64,000 nucleotides of DNA from Blastococcus sp. HT6-30 (lineage in GTDB: Bacteria > Actinomycetota > Actinomycetes > Mycobacteriales > Geodermatophilaceae). The notes under the pieces were generated by a model. It saw only the letters and a program-made list of their open reading frames with translations. It searched no databases and was not told the DNA's origin. The DNA is taken from assembly GCF_039729015.1 (NCBI RefSeq), contig NZ_CP155792.1:392001-456000 (forward strand). Reading direction: 5' to 3'. This document shows, piece after piece, positions 1-8,341 of the stretch. Made by a program: the position numbers and the translations under genes. How positions within the stretch are numbered: the stretch's first letter is position 1; every line of letters starts with the position of its first letter.

Positions 1-1061
1 GGCTGCCGCAGGAGGAGCAGCGGCTCGCCGGCATCCGGCAGCGGTTCTCCGGCCCGGCGGTGGCCGCCGTCGCCGACAACGTGCGCGAGGCCGGGGCCCG
101 GCTCGACGCCGCCGACCAGGAGGTGCGCGAGGCCCGCGAGGCGCTGGCCGCCGGCCGCACGGGGGACGCCGTCGGCGACATCCGCGCGGCCGAGGACGCC
201 GTGGCGCAGACGGGCACCCTGCTCGACGCGGTCGGCCGCCTGGCCGCCGACCTCGACGCCGCCGCCGGCCGGGTCGCGGCCGCGCGGGCGGAGACGGAGA
301 AGGACCTTGCCGAGGCCCGTGCCCTGGTGGCCGGTGGCGACCGCAGCGGCCTGCAGCCGCAGATCGCCCGCGCCGAGGCAGCGCTGGCCGCGGCGGACGC
401 GGCGCTGCGGCCGGCCGACGGCACGCCGGGGGACCCGCTCGCCGCGCTCCGCCAGCTCGAGGACGCCGACGTCGCGCTGGAGGAGACCCTCTCGGTGGCC
501 CGCGACGCGCAGACCCAGGCCCGTCGGGCCGCCGCGGCGCTGGACCAGGCGCTGCTCACCGCCCGCTCGGCGGTGGCCGCGGCCGCGGACTTCATCGACA
601 CCCGGCGCGGCGCGGTGGGTCCCGAGGCGCGCACCCGGCTGGCCGAGGCGCAGCGGCACCTGGAGGCCGCGGTCGAGCTGGGCCGCAGCGAGCCGGTGAG
701 CGCGCTGCGGGAGGCGCAGCAGGCGGGGATGCTCGCGCAGCACGCGCTCGACCTGGCGCAGGACGACGTCGACCGGTGGAACTCCGGCTACGGCGGCTAC
801 GGGCCCGGCGGCATGGGCGGTGGCTACGGCGGCGGGTACCGCCGCGGCGGGGTGGACCTGGGCAGCCTGGTGCTCGGCGGCATCCTGCTGGGCGGCGGCC
901 GGCGCGGCGGTTTCGGCGGTGGCTTCTCCGGCGGTGGCTTCGGTGGCGGCCTCGGAGGCGGTGGCTTCGGTGGCCGGTCCGGGGGCGGCTCGTTCGGCGG
1001 CGGTGGCCGTGCGGGCGGCGGCTCGTTCGGCGGCGGCCGGGCCGGCGGCGGGCGGTTCTGA
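1..1061 (+). CDS. TPM-type membrane/secreted protein, C-terminal part (5' end outside window)
   Basis: The frame is open from base 3, so the gene starts upstream; about 352 residues are visible. The first 240 or so are Ala/Glu/Arg-rich with long helical, coiled-coil-like stretches (many EA and RA repeats). The last 80 residues are a Gly-rich tail of GGGFGG and GGGSFGG units ending in GGGRF. This layout of a long helical region and a Gly-rich tail is typical of the C-terminal part of actinobacterial TPM-domain (YgcG-like) proteins, which carry an N-terminal signal peptide and TPM domain. That domain is not in the window, so the family call rests on the tail alone. Confidence 0.6.
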   Translation, partial: LPQEEQRLAGIRQRFSGPAVAAVADNVREAGARLDAADQEVREAREALAAGRTGDAVGDIRAAEDAVAQTGTLLDAVGRLAADLDAAAGRVAAARAETEKDLAEARALVAGGDRSGLQPQIARAEAALAAADAALRPADGTPGDPLAALRQLEDADVALEETLSVARDAQTQARRAAAALDQALLTARSAVAAAADFIDTRRGAVGPEARTRLAEAQRHLEAAVELGRSEPVSALREAQQAGMLAQHALDLAQDDVDRWNSGYGGYGPGGMGGGYGGGYRRGGVDLGSLVLGGILLGGGRRGGFGGGFSGGGFGGGLGGGGFGGRSGGGSFGGGGRAGGGSFGGGRAGGGRF

Positions 1062-1122
1062 CCGCCGCGCCGCGGGCCGCCCGAACTGTCGGCCGGGCTC
1101 GGTCCGCAGATGGACCCGCCAC

Positions 1123-1628
1123 GGTGACCCGGATCCGGGAGGCAGGCCGGACGGTAGTGGTGGAGCCGATGGAGGTCGGGCCGATGGGCACGATGGTCAT
1201 CGCGCCCGACCCGCAGGGCCATCCGTTCGGCCTGTGGCAGGCCGGCGAGCACACCGGTGTGCAGCGGTACAACGAGCCGGGCTCGCTGGTCTGGAACGAG
1301 GCGGCGGCCGACGACCCGGAGGCGGCCCGGGCGTTCTACTCCGCCGTCTTCGGGTTCCGGTTCGAGGAGATCCCCGGCGGGGAGGGCTACACGACCTTCT
1401 CCACCGGCGACGACCCGCTGGGTGGGCTGGGTGGCGTCGTCCCCGGGGTGCCCAAGGGCTGGTCCACCTGCTTCGCGGTGGCCTCCACCGACGGTGCCGT
1501 CGCCACGGTGACCTCCGCGGGCGGGAAGGTGTTCCTCCCGGGCCGAGGACACCGAGTTCGGTCGCTTCGCGGTCGTCGCGGACCCGTGGGGCGCGTCGTT
1601 CTCGGTCATGGAGTCTCAGGCCGGCTGA
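1123..1628 (+). pseudogene. Broken VOC/glyoxalase family gene (N-terminal loss plus frameshift)
   Basis: The translation resembles the middle and end of a two-domain VOC protein of the CFP32 type: EVGPMGTMVIAPDPQG, FGLWQAGEHTGVQRYNEPG, then a second domain with ARAFYSAVFGF. The first domain lacks its N-terminal half and there is no plausible start in this frame. Near 1540 the frame changes: reading continues as AEDTEFGRFAVVADPWG and SFSVMESQAG to the TGA at 1626-1628. Removing one G from the CCGGGCC at about 1538-1544 restores the expected join. Family members are usually about 260 residues; only about 167 codons remain. Two independent lesions argue for a real pseudogene, although the frameshift alone could be a sequencing error. 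Confidence 0.8.
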
Positions 1629-1677
1629 GTAGTCGCTCGGCGGCCGGTGCGAGCGGGGCGCGCCGGCGGTCCCCGGC

Positions 1678-2112
1678 TCAGCCCGGGAGCTGGCCGTAGG
1701 CGTGCTCGGGCCGGAACCGGACGACCAGACGGCCCTCGGCCACCATCGCCGCCCGGTACTCGTCCCAGTCCTCGTGCTCGCCGGAGATCCCGCGGTAGTA
1801 GGCGACCAGCTCCTCGACCGCGGCGTCGTGCGGCTCCTGCGCGACCGGGGTGAGCTCGGCGGTGCCCTCGACGGCGACCCAGGTCCAGAAGTCCCGCGAC
1901 GACACGTGCAGCGTCACCCGGGGGTCCCGCCGCAGATTGCGGGTCTTGGCACGGTCGGCGGTCACCGAGATGCGGATCAGGCCGTCGTCCCAGGCGTAGC
2001 CGACGTTGGACAGCTGCGGCCGGCCGTCGCGCTTGACGGTGGCGAGCACGCCCCAGCGCTGCTCGGCGACGAAGGCCAGCAGCCGCGGATCCGGGCCGGG
2101 AGAGGTAGTCAT
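1678..2112 (-). CDS. PPOX-class F420/FMN-dependent oxidoreductase
   Basis: This 144-residue protein has the split beta-barrel of the pyridoxamine 5'-phosphate oxidase fold. RWGVLATVKRDGRPQLSNVG is the cofactor-binding first hairpin and KTRNLRRDPRVTLHVSS the typical second block. Length and pattern match the Rv1155-like F420-binding subgroup, which reduces small substrates in the cytoplasm; the physiological substrate is unknown. The ATG at 2110-2112 gives the family's usual N terminus (MTTSPGPDPRLLAFV). It follows the pirin gene by 14 bases on the same strand and may share its transcript. Confidence 0.85.
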   Translation of the reverse strand: MTTSPGPDPRLLAFVAEQRWGVLATVKRDGRPQLSNVGYAWDDGLIRISVTADRAKTRNLRRDPRVTLHVSSRDFWTWVAVEGTAELTPVAQEPHDAAVEELVAYYRGISGEHEDWDEYRAAMVAEGRLVVRFRPEHAYGQLPG

Positions 2113-2126
2113 GGTCGCAGCCTGCC

Positions 2127-3095
2127 TCAGCGGACCCGGCCGCGCGGCCGGAGGGCGACCGGCGGCAGGGGCGGGGCTTCCAGCCGGTCGCCGTCGTAGC
2201 CGACGACCGCCCCGAAGCGCCGCGACTCGGCGTTCCACTGCTCGGCGTAGCCGGCGATCTCCTCGCCCGACCGGCCGATGAAGTTCCACCACATCACCAG
2301 GCGCTCCTCGAACGGCTCTCCGCCGAGCAGCAGCAGCCGGGAGCCCGTCCCGGCGCGCAGCCGCAGCGCCCGGCGCCCGGTACCGAGGTACAGCATCGCG
2401 CCGGGCTCGAGGACGACGTCGTCCACCGTGGCCGACCCCGCCGAGGCCAGCAGCCCGTACTCGAAGTCGGGCTCGAGCGGCATCTCGACGTCCGCGCCGG
2501 CGGCGAGGTCCAGGTCCACCCCGACCAGCGGGGTGTAGGCCCGTCCGGGCGACGTCGCGCCGCCGAAGCTGCCCATGAGCACCGTGGCGGCGAGCCCGTC
2601 GGAGCTGAACCCGGGCAGCACCGCGTGGTGCTCGAAGTGCGGAGCCGCCTCGCGGTCGGCCTCCGGCAGCGCCACCCAGAGCTGGGCGCCGTGCAGGTAC
2701 CTCGGGTGGGTGGCCGGGGACTGCTCGGAGTGCGTGATCCCGTGCCCCGCCGTCATCAGCGCCAGCTCCCCGGGGCGGAACCGCACGTCGCTGCCGAGCG
2801 AGTCGCGGTGGTGCACCTCGCCGTCGAGCAGCCACGACACCGTCTGCAGCCCGGTGTGCGGGTGCGGCGGCACCTGCATGCCCGGCCCCGTGGCGATGTC
2901 GTCGGGACCGTAGTGGTCGACGAACACCCAGGCGCCGACCATCCGCCGGCCGAGCGTGGGCAGCAGCCGGCGCACCCGGGTGCTCTCGCCGAGCAGCACA
3001 TCCTTGCCCGGCAGCAGGTCCAGCACCGGACCGGCGGTGGTGCCCTCCAGCGCGCCCAGGTCACGCGTGGGTGGCCGGCGGTCCAGGTTGCTCAT
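2127..3095 (-). CDS. Pirin family protein
   Basis: A 322-residue bicupin. The N-terminal cupin has the metal-site region PPHPHTGLQTVSWLLDGEV with two closely spaced His, followed by DVRFRPGELALMTAGHGITHSE. The second cupin has the conserved LLLGGEPFEERLVMWWNF that pirins carry near the C terminus. Pirins are iron-binding proteins, and some have quercetinase activity; the role here is unknown. It lies 26 bases after a second pirin gene on the same strand, and the two differ enough in sequence to be distinct paralogues rather than a recent duplication. Confidence 0.85.
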   Translation of the reverse strand: MSNLDRRPPTRDLGALEGTTAGPVLDLLPGKDVLLGESTRVRRLLPTLGRRMVGAWVFVDHYGPDDIATGPGMQVPPHPHTGLQTVSWLLDGEVHHRDSLGSDVRFRPGELALMTAGHGITHSEQSPATHPRYLHGAQLWVALPEADREAAPHFEHHAVLPGFSSDGLAATVLMGSFGGATSPGRAYTPLVGVDLDLAAGADVEMPLEPDFEYGLLASAGSATVDDVVLEPGAMLYLGTGRRALRLRAGTGSRLLLLGGEPFEERLVMWWNFIGRSGEEIAGYAEQWNAESRRFGAVVGYDGDRLEAPPLPPVALRPRGRVR

Positions 3096-3121
3096 AGCGC
3101 GTCCTCTCTCGCGGCCGGGCG

Positions 3122-4132
3122 TCAGGCCGGCGTCTGCCCGGTCCCGCCCCGGACGTCGGCGTGGGGAACCGGCCCCTCGACGCGCTGCGCGGGGATCGAG
3201 CCCAGCCGGCCGGCGGAGAAGTCGGTGAACGCGTCGGTCACCTCCTGCCGGGTGTTCATCACGAACGGCCCGTACATGGCGATCGGCTCGTTGATCGGCT
3301 TCCCGCCGAGGACGACCACGTCGAGGGCCGGCGTGCGCGACTCCTGGTGGACCGCACCGCGCACGGTGACCGTGTCGCCGGGGCCGAGCACCGCGAGCTG
3401 GCCGGTGCGCACCGGGGCGCCGTCGATGCCGATCGAGCCGGCGCCGGAGAGCACGTAGACCAGCGCGTTGAAGTCCGGCCGCCACGGCAGGTCGAGCGTC
3501 GCGCCGGGAGAGACGGTCGCGTGCACCATCGACATCGGGGTGTAGGTCGACCCCGGGCCGGTGTGTCCCGCGACGCTCCCGGCGATGACGCGCAGGAACG
3601 CTCCGGCATCGGGGCTGGCGAGCAGCACCGAGGAGTCGGCGCGCAGGTCCTGGTAGCGCGGCTCGACCCACTTCTGGGCGCGGGGGAGGTTCACCCACAG
3701 CTGGAGCCCGTGGAACAGGCCGCCGCTCACCACCAGGTGCTCCGGCGGGCGCTCGATGTGCAGCACGCCGCCGCCGGCGGTCATCCACTGGGTGTCGCCG
3801 TTGCTGATCGTGCCGCCGCCCCCGTGGGAGTCGGCGTGCTCGAAGGTGCCGTCGATGATGTAGGTGACGGTCTCGAAGCCGCGGTGGGGGTGCCAGCTGG
3901 TGCCCTTGGGCTCGCCCGGGGCGTACTCGACCTCGCCCATCTGGTCCATGTGGATGAACGGGTCCAGCGCACGCAGGTCGACGCCGGCGAAGGCGCGGCG
4001 CACGGGGAAGCCCTCGCCCTCGAAGCCCGACGGCGCCGTCGTCACCGTGCGGGTGCGGCGGCGCACCGTGCGGGGGGCAGGGAGCGGGACCCGCGGCAGG
4101 GTGGTGGTGTCCTCGACGGTCACGGCAGGCAT
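3122..4132 (-). CDS. Pirin family protein
   Basis: A 336-residue bicupin with TSWHPHRGFETVTYIIDG as the metal-binding N-terminal cupin block, then GDTQWMTAGGGVLHIE, and a C-terminal LGGKPINEPIAMYGPFVMN typical of pirins. The ATG at 4130-4132 has AAGGAGG five bases upstream. Between the likely promoter and this ribosome binding site sits the inverted repeat GTTGA-GGGT-TCAAC (4146-4159), so expression is probably controlled by a small-ligand regulator. It is first of a run of three minus-strand genes (pirin, pirin, PPOX oxidoreductase), divergent from the regulator/MFS pair. Confidence 0.88.
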   Translation of the reverse strand: MPAVTVEDTTTLPRVPLPAPRTVRRRTRTVTTAPSGFEGEGFPVRRAFAGVDLRALDPFIHMDQMGEVEYAPGEPKGTSWHPHRGFETVTYIIDGTFEHADSHGGGGTISNGDTQWMTAGGGVLHIERPPEHLVVSGGLFHGLQLWVNLPRAQKWVEPRYQDLRADSSVLLASPDAGAFLRVIAGSVAGHTGPGSTYTPMSMVHATVSPGATLDLPWRPDFNALVYVLSGAGSIGIDGAPVRTGQLAVLGPGDTVTVRGAVHQESRTPALDVVVLGGKPINEPIAMYGPFVMNTRQEVTDAFTDFSAGRLGSIPAQRVEGPVPHADVRGGTGQTPA

Positions 4133-4145
4133 GCCGGCCTCCTTG

Positions 4146-4159
4146 GTTGAGGGTTCAAC
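4146..4159. promoter_or_regulatory. Candidate operator of the pirin gene (inverted repeat)
   Basis: GTTGA-N4-TCAAC lies 14-27 bases upstream of the pirin ATG, immediately before the AAGGAGG ribosome binding site. Inverted TTGAA/TTCAA-type sites are typical of MarR or HxlR family repressors, but no such regulator is adjacent, so the binding protein is unknown. Confidence 0.4.
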
Positions 4160-4306
4160 TATCGGTGACTGTAGCGCCCCTGAACCCCGCTGTCTTCCCG
4201 CCCGCCGGGGCGGGATCGCCGATCTCGTCCGCATCAGCCCCGTGCAGGCGCCGAGACCGCCGATCTCGCCCGCGGAGTGGGGGTGGCGGAGGATGCAGAC
4301 GCATCT

Positions 4307-4326
4307 TTGCAAAGGAATCTTTGCAA
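4307..4326. promoter_or_regulatory. Perfect palindromic operator upstream of the winged-helix regulator
   Basis: TTGCAAAG-GAAT-CTTTGCAA is a perfect 8-base inverted repeat with a 4-base spacer. The sequence also contains the direct repeat ATCTTTGCAA (4303-4312 and 4317-4326). It abuts a -10-like TAGAGT at 4329-4334, which is 6 nt before the GTG at 4341, so a bound protein would cover the -35/-10 region. It is conspicuously AT-rich for this genome. Autoregulation by the adjacent regulator is the simplest reading. Confidence 0.65.
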
Positions 4327-4340
4327 TTTAGAGTGCGCTC

Positions 4341-4943
4341 GTGACCACACCGCCCGAACCGCTGGAACCAGCCGTCGAGGTGACCGACGTCCGCGCCCTG
4401 CGCGCGCTGTCCCACCCACTGCGCAACCGCCTGCTCGGCCAGCTGCGCCTGCACGGGCCGGCGACGGCCAGCCGGCTGGGCCGGGCCGTGGGGGAGAGCA
4501 GCGGATCGACGAGCTACCACCTGCGGCAGCTGGCGACCTACGGCTTCGTCGAGGAGGTCGAGGGTCAGGGAACCGGCCGCGAGCGCTGGTGGCGCGCCCG
4601 TCACCGGATGACCAGCTGGCGCGCCGCCGACCTCGTCGCCCAGGAGGGGGGTGCGGAGGTGCAGGAAGAGATGAGCCGGCTGCAGATCGACCAGCACGCG
4701 CGGGTGCTCGACGCCTGGTACGAGCAGCGGGACCGGCTCGGGCCGGGCTGGACCGACGCCGCCTCGCTCAACGACTACGCGCTGCGGCTGACGCCGGGGC
4801 AGGCCCGCGCGCTGACCGGGGAGCTGGCCGCCACGCTGGCCCGCTGGCTGGCCGCCCACCCCGTGAGCGCCCGTCCCACCGAGGGGAGCGAGCAGGTCTG
4901 CGTCCTGCTCGACGTGCTGCCGCTGCCGGAGTGGCCGTCGTGA
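4341..4943 (+). CDS. ArsR-like winged-helix transcriptional regulator
   Basis: A 200-residue protein. Residues about 15-75 form a winged helix: LRALSHPLRNRLLGQLRLHG leads into a recognition region SSGSTSYHLRQLATYGFVEE, the classic ArsR/HTH_20 arrangement. The C-terminal half is helical with a conserved-looking WRAAD and WYEQRD and would bind ligand or dimerise. A TAGAGT -10 lies 6 nt before the GTG, consistent with a leaderless mRNA, and a perfect palindrome lies just upstream. The stop overlaps the start of the MFS gene by four bases, so the two are translated together and the regulator probably controls that transporter. Confidence 0.85.
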   Translation: MTTPPEPLEPAVEVTDVRALRALSHPLRNRLLGQLRLHGPATASRLGRAVGESSGSTSYHLRQLATYGFVEEVEGQGTGRERWWRARHRMTSWRAADLVAQEGGAEVQEEMSRLQIDQHARVLDAWYEQRDRLGPGWTDAASLNDYALRLTPGQARALTGELAATLARWLAAHPVSARPTEGSEQVCVLLDVLPLPEWPS

Positions 4944-6244
4944 CCGGCCCGGTGACCGTCCGTTCCGCGACCCGCCGGCTGGTCGGCCTGACGGCGCTGC
5001 GCTGGCTCCCGGTCGGGCTGACCACGCCGATCACCGTGCTGCTCGCGCAGGCCCGGGGGCTGTCGCTGGCCGAGATCGGCCTGCTGTTCACCGTCCACGG
5101 CGTCGTGGTGCTCCTGCTCGAGCTGCCCACCGGTGGGCTGGCCGACGTGCTCGGCCGTCGCCCGGTCGTGATCGCCGGCGCCCTCCTGCACCTCGTCTCG
5201 TGCGTCGTCTACGCCACTGCCACCGGCTTCGCGGGCTTCCTCGTCGGCGTGCTGCTCCTCGGCCTGGGCAGGGCGCTGGACTCCGGGCCGGTCGAGGCCT
5301 GGTACGTCGACACCGTCCACCGTCTCGACCCGGCGGCCGACGTCGCGCCCGGCCTGGCGAAGCACTCGGCGGCCGACGGCGGGGGCCTCGCGCTCGGCGC
5401 GGTGGTGGGCGGGTTCCTCCCGGGGCTGCTCGGCGGCGTCGGCGACGGACCTGTGGGAGATGCCCTGGCCGTGCCCTACCTGACCGCGGCCGCCCTCGAC
5501 CTGGTCTTCGTCGCCGCCGTGTTCCGGCTGCTCTCCGAGGCGCGGCCGCCGCACGAGGGCCGCGCCCGCGCCGTCCTCGTGGCCGGGGTGCGCGCGGTGC
5601 CGGCGACCGTGGCAGGCGCGGTGCGGTTGTCGGTGACCGACGGCCCCATGCGCCTGGTCCTCCTGCTGACCGCGCTCGGCGGCGTCGGCCTGGTCGGCTG
5701 CGAGCTCCTGGGCCCGGTGCGCTTCGCCGACCTGGCCGGAGGCAGCGACGACGGCGCCGCCGTCTACGGCAGCGTGCTGGCGATCTCGTTCGGCGCCGCG
5801 GCCGCCGGGGCAGCAGCCGCCCCGGCCCTGCGGCGGCTGCTGCGGGGCTCGACCCGGGCCGCCTGCGCGGTGCTCACCGCCGTCGGCGGGCTGGCGCTGG
5901 CCATCCTGGCCGGCCCCGACGTCCTGGCGGTGGCCGCCACCGGCTTCGCCCTCTACTACGTCGCGCACGGGGCCTCGTGGCCGCTGCTCAGCGCGGTCCT
6001 GCACACCCGGGTGATCGCCGTCCACCGGGCCACCGCGGTCTCGGCGATGTCCCTGGCCATGGCGCTGGGCGGCATCGTCGGCAACCTGACGGTCCCGCCG
6101 CTCGTCGCGGCCGCCGGCCTGGAGGCGGGGTTCGTGGCGGTCGCGGCCGTGGTCGCTCTCGGCGTGCTCGGCTGCCTGCGCCTGCCCCGGTCGACCGCCG
6201 TGGAGACCGCCGTGGCCCCCGGGGAGGTGCCCGTCGGATACTGA
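4940..6244 (+). CDS. MFS transporter
   Basis: A 434-residue, strongly hydrophobic protein with about 12 predicted membrane segments in two halves. The loop after the second segment reads GGLADVLGRRPVVIAGALL, the major facilitator motif A (G-x-L-D-x-x-GRR). GTG at 4940 overlaps the stop of the upstream regulator gene; the GTG at 4931 is a less likely alternative. The substrate is unknown. Pairing with an ArsR-like regulator suggests a drug- or metabolite-efflux pump induced by its substrate. Confidence 0.85.
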   Translation: MTGPVTVRSATRRLVGLTALRWLPVGLTTPITVLLAQARGLSLAEIGLLFTVHGVVVLLLELPTGGLADVLGRRPVVIAGALLHLVSCVVYATATGFAGFLVGVLLLGLGRALDSGPVEAWYVDTVHRLDPAADVAPGLAKHSAADGGGLALGAVVGGFLPGLLGGVGDGPVGDALAVPYLTAAALDLVFVAAVFRLLSEARPPHEGRARAVLVAGVRAVPATVAGAVRLSVTDGPMRLVLLLTALGGVGLVGCELLGPVRFADLAGGSDDGAAVYGSVLAISFGAAAAGAAAAPALRRLLRGSTRAACAVLTAVGGLALAILAGPDVLAVAATGFALYYVAHGASWPLLSAVLHTRVIAVHRATAVSAMSLAMALGGIVGNLTVPPLVAAAGLEAGFVAVAAVVALGVLGCLRLPRSTAVETAVAPGEVPVGY

Positions 6245-6270
6245 GGGCCCATGACTTCTCCGAGCAGCCG

Positions 6271-8091
6271 ATGAGCGCGCCCCTCAACCTGGTCAACCTC
6301 GAGCGGGTGCACAAGGCGCACGGCACCACCGTGATCCTCGACGACGTCTCCCTCGGCGTCGCCGCCGGCGAGCGGATCGGCGTGGTGGGCCGCAACGGCG
6401 GCGGCAAGAGCACCCTCCTCTCGCTGCTCACCGGCGCCGACGAGCCCGACTCCGGCCGGGTGACCCGCCGCGGCGACCTGGCGATGGGGGCCCTCGACCA
6501 GAGCGGCACCCTCCCGCCGGGGACGACGGTGCGTGACGTCGTCCTGCCCCCGTCGATGTTCGCCGCCGAGCACGAGTGGGCCGGCGACCCCGCCGTCCGC
6601 TCGGTGCTCACCGGCCTGGAGCTCGACCGGCTGGGCCTGGACGCCCCGGTGGCCCCGATGTCCGGTGGCGAGCGTCGCCGGGTCGCCCTGGCCGCGCAGC
6701 TGATCCGGCCGCTGGACCTGCTGATCCTCGACGAGCCGACCAACCACCTCGACGTCGAGGGGGTGGCCTGGCTGGCCGAGTACGTGAAGCAGCGGACCGG
6801 CGGCATGGTCGTCGTCACCCACGACCGGTGGTTCCTCGACGAGGTCTGCACGACGACGTGGGAGGTCGCCGACGGGAGCGTGCACGCCTACGACGGGGGC
6901 TACTCCGCCTACACGCTGGCCCGGGCGGAGCGGGCGCGGATCTCGGCGGTGACCGAGGAGCGGCGGCTCAACCTGGTGCGCAAGGAGCTGGCCTGGCTGC
7001 GCCGCGGCCCGCCGGCCCGCACCAGCAAGCCGAAGTTCCGCATCGAGGCCGCGCAGGCCCTGATCGCCGACGAGCCTCCGGCCCGGGACTCCATGGCGCT
7101 CAAGGGCTTCGCCGCCCGGCGCCTGGGCAAGACCGTCTACGACGTCGAGGGCGTCGACTACGCCGTTCCCACCGACGACGGCCCGCGCACGCTGTTCCGC
7201 GACCTGACCTGGCACGTCGGCCCCGGCGACCGGATCGGCATCGTCGGGGTCAACGGCGCGGGCAAGACGTCGCTGCTCAAGCTGCTCGTCGGGGAGGCGG
7301 AGCCGGACTCGGGGACCGTCGTCGTCGGGCAGACGGTGGCGCCGGCGTACCTGTCCCAGCACGTCACCGAGCTGCCGCGCACGCTGCGGGTGGTCGAGGC
7401 GGTGCAGGACGTCGCCCGCGTCGCCCGGATCGGCAACCAGGAGATCTCGGCGTCGTCGCTGGCCGAGCGCTTCGGCTTCGCCGCGAACCGGCAGTGGACG
7501 CCGGTGGGCGACCTGTCCGGCGGCGAGCGGCGGCGGCTGCAGCTGCTGCGCCTGCTGATGGCCGAGCCGAACGTGCTGGTGCTCGACGAGCCGACCAACG
7601 ACCTCGACATCGACACCCTCACCGCGCTGGAGGACCTGCTCGACGGCTTCCCCGGCACCGTGCTCGTGGTGAGCCACGACCGGTACTTCGTCGACCGGGT
7701 CTGCGACAAGGTGGTCGCCCTGCTGGGCGACGGAACGCTCGCCGAGCTACCCGGCGGGGTGGACGAGTACCTGCGCCGCCGCGCGGCCGGTGGCGCGCCG
7801 CTGACCACGGCGTCGGGGGGCGGCGGGCCGCGTCCGGTGGGCGCGCCGTCGACGTCGGCTCCCGCGGTCTCCGCGGCCGAGGCGCGGGCGGCGAAGAAGG
7901 AGGCGAGCAAGCTGGAGCGACGGATGCTCAAGCTGGACGCCGACGAGAAGAAGCTGCACGAGCAGCTCGCCGCCGCGGCCACCGACTACGCGAAGGCGGC
8001 GGAGCTGGACGCCCGGCTCAAGGAGCTGCAGGCGGAGAAGGAGCAGGTCGAGGAGGCCTGGCTGGTCGCCTCCGAGACGGCCGAGGGCTGA
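6271..8091 (+). CDS. ABC-F family ATPase (Uup-like)
   Basis: 606 residues with two ABC ATPase domains and no membrane segment. Domain 1 has Walker A GRNGGGKST, signature MSGGERRR and LILDEPTNHLD; domain 2 has GVNGAGKTS, LSGGERRR and LVLDEPTNDLD. A linker of about 80 residues lies between them. After residue 535 a Lys/Glu-rich stretch (AAKKEASKLERRMLKLDADE) forms the C-terminal coiled coil typical of Uup. ABC-F proteins act on ribosomes, and Uup-type members also bind branched DNA. ATG at 6271 is preferred because the family motif NLERVHKAHG starts soon after it. A strong hairpin follows at 8120. Confidence 0.9.
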   Translation: MSAPLNLVNLERVHKAHGTTVILDDVSLGVAAGERIGVVGRNGGGKSTLLSLLTGADEPDSGRVTRRGDLAMGALDQSGTLPPGTTVRDVVLPPSMFAAEHEWAGDPAVRSVLTGLELDRLGLDAPVAPMSGGERRRVALAAQLIRPLDLLILDEPTNHLDVEGVAWLAEYVKQRTGGMVVVTHDRWFLDEVCTTTWEVADGSVHAYDGGYSAYTLARAERARISAVTEERRLNLVRKELAWLRRGPPARTSKPKFRIEAAQALIADEPPARDSMALKGFAARRLGKTVYDVEGVDYAVPTDDGPRTLFRDLTWHVGPGDRIGIVGVNGAGKTSLLKLLVGEAEPDSGTVVVGQTVAPAYLSQHVTELPRTLRVVEAVQDVARVARIGNQEISASSLAERFGFAANRQWTPVGDLSGGERRRLQLLRLLMAEPNVLVLDEPTNDLDIDTLTALEDLLDGFPGTVLVVSHDRYFVDRVCDKVVALLGDGTLAELPGGVDEYLRRRAAGGAPLTTASGGGGPRPVGAPSTSAPAVSAAEARAAKKEASKLERRMLKLDADEKKLHEQLAAAATDYAKAAELDARLKELQAEKEQVEEAWLVASETAEG

Positions 8092-8119
8092 GCGCCGTCG
8101 GATAGGTGTCCTCGACGCG

Positions 8120-8155
8120 GTCGGCCTCTGCTTCCCTTGGGAAGCAGAGGCCGAC
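8120..8155. terminator. Strong intergenic hairpin after the ABC-F gene
   Basis: A perfect 16-17 bp inverted repeat: GTCGGCCTCTGCTTCC pairs with GGAAGCAGAGGCCGAC around a four-base turn. There is no T-run, as is usual for actinobacterial terminators. A closely related hairpin occurs at 17525-17566 (see findings). Confidence 0.7.
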
Positions 8156-8263
8156 TGCGCTGCAGAGTGCGTCGGGTCAGCCGACCGCCGGGGCCGGGCG
8201 CACGCCGTGGCGTTCGCCCCGGGAGCGGGCTGGTCACACCCGGCGGCCGGTGACACCCACCGG

Positions 8264-8269
8264 TAATCT
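8264..8269 (+). promoter_or_regulatory. Candidate -10 box of the mrp operon
   Basis: TAATCT is the only good -10 match in the GC-rich region between the hairpin and mrpA. It predicts a leader of about 65 nt ending in CCGGAGA before the GTG at 8342. No convincing -35 box is visible at standard spacing. Confidence 0.35.
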
Positions 8270-8341
8270 GGGCTGACCGCCCGCCGGCCGTCCGAGGACG
8301 TCAGTGGTCGTCCCCGAGCCCACCCAGACTCCCGGAGACCC

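Noticed and set aside
8249-8269. Complete sigma-70-type promoter for mrpA
   Set aside because: GGTGAC and TAATCT are separated by only 9 bases, too short for a -35/-10 pair; only the -10 is kept.
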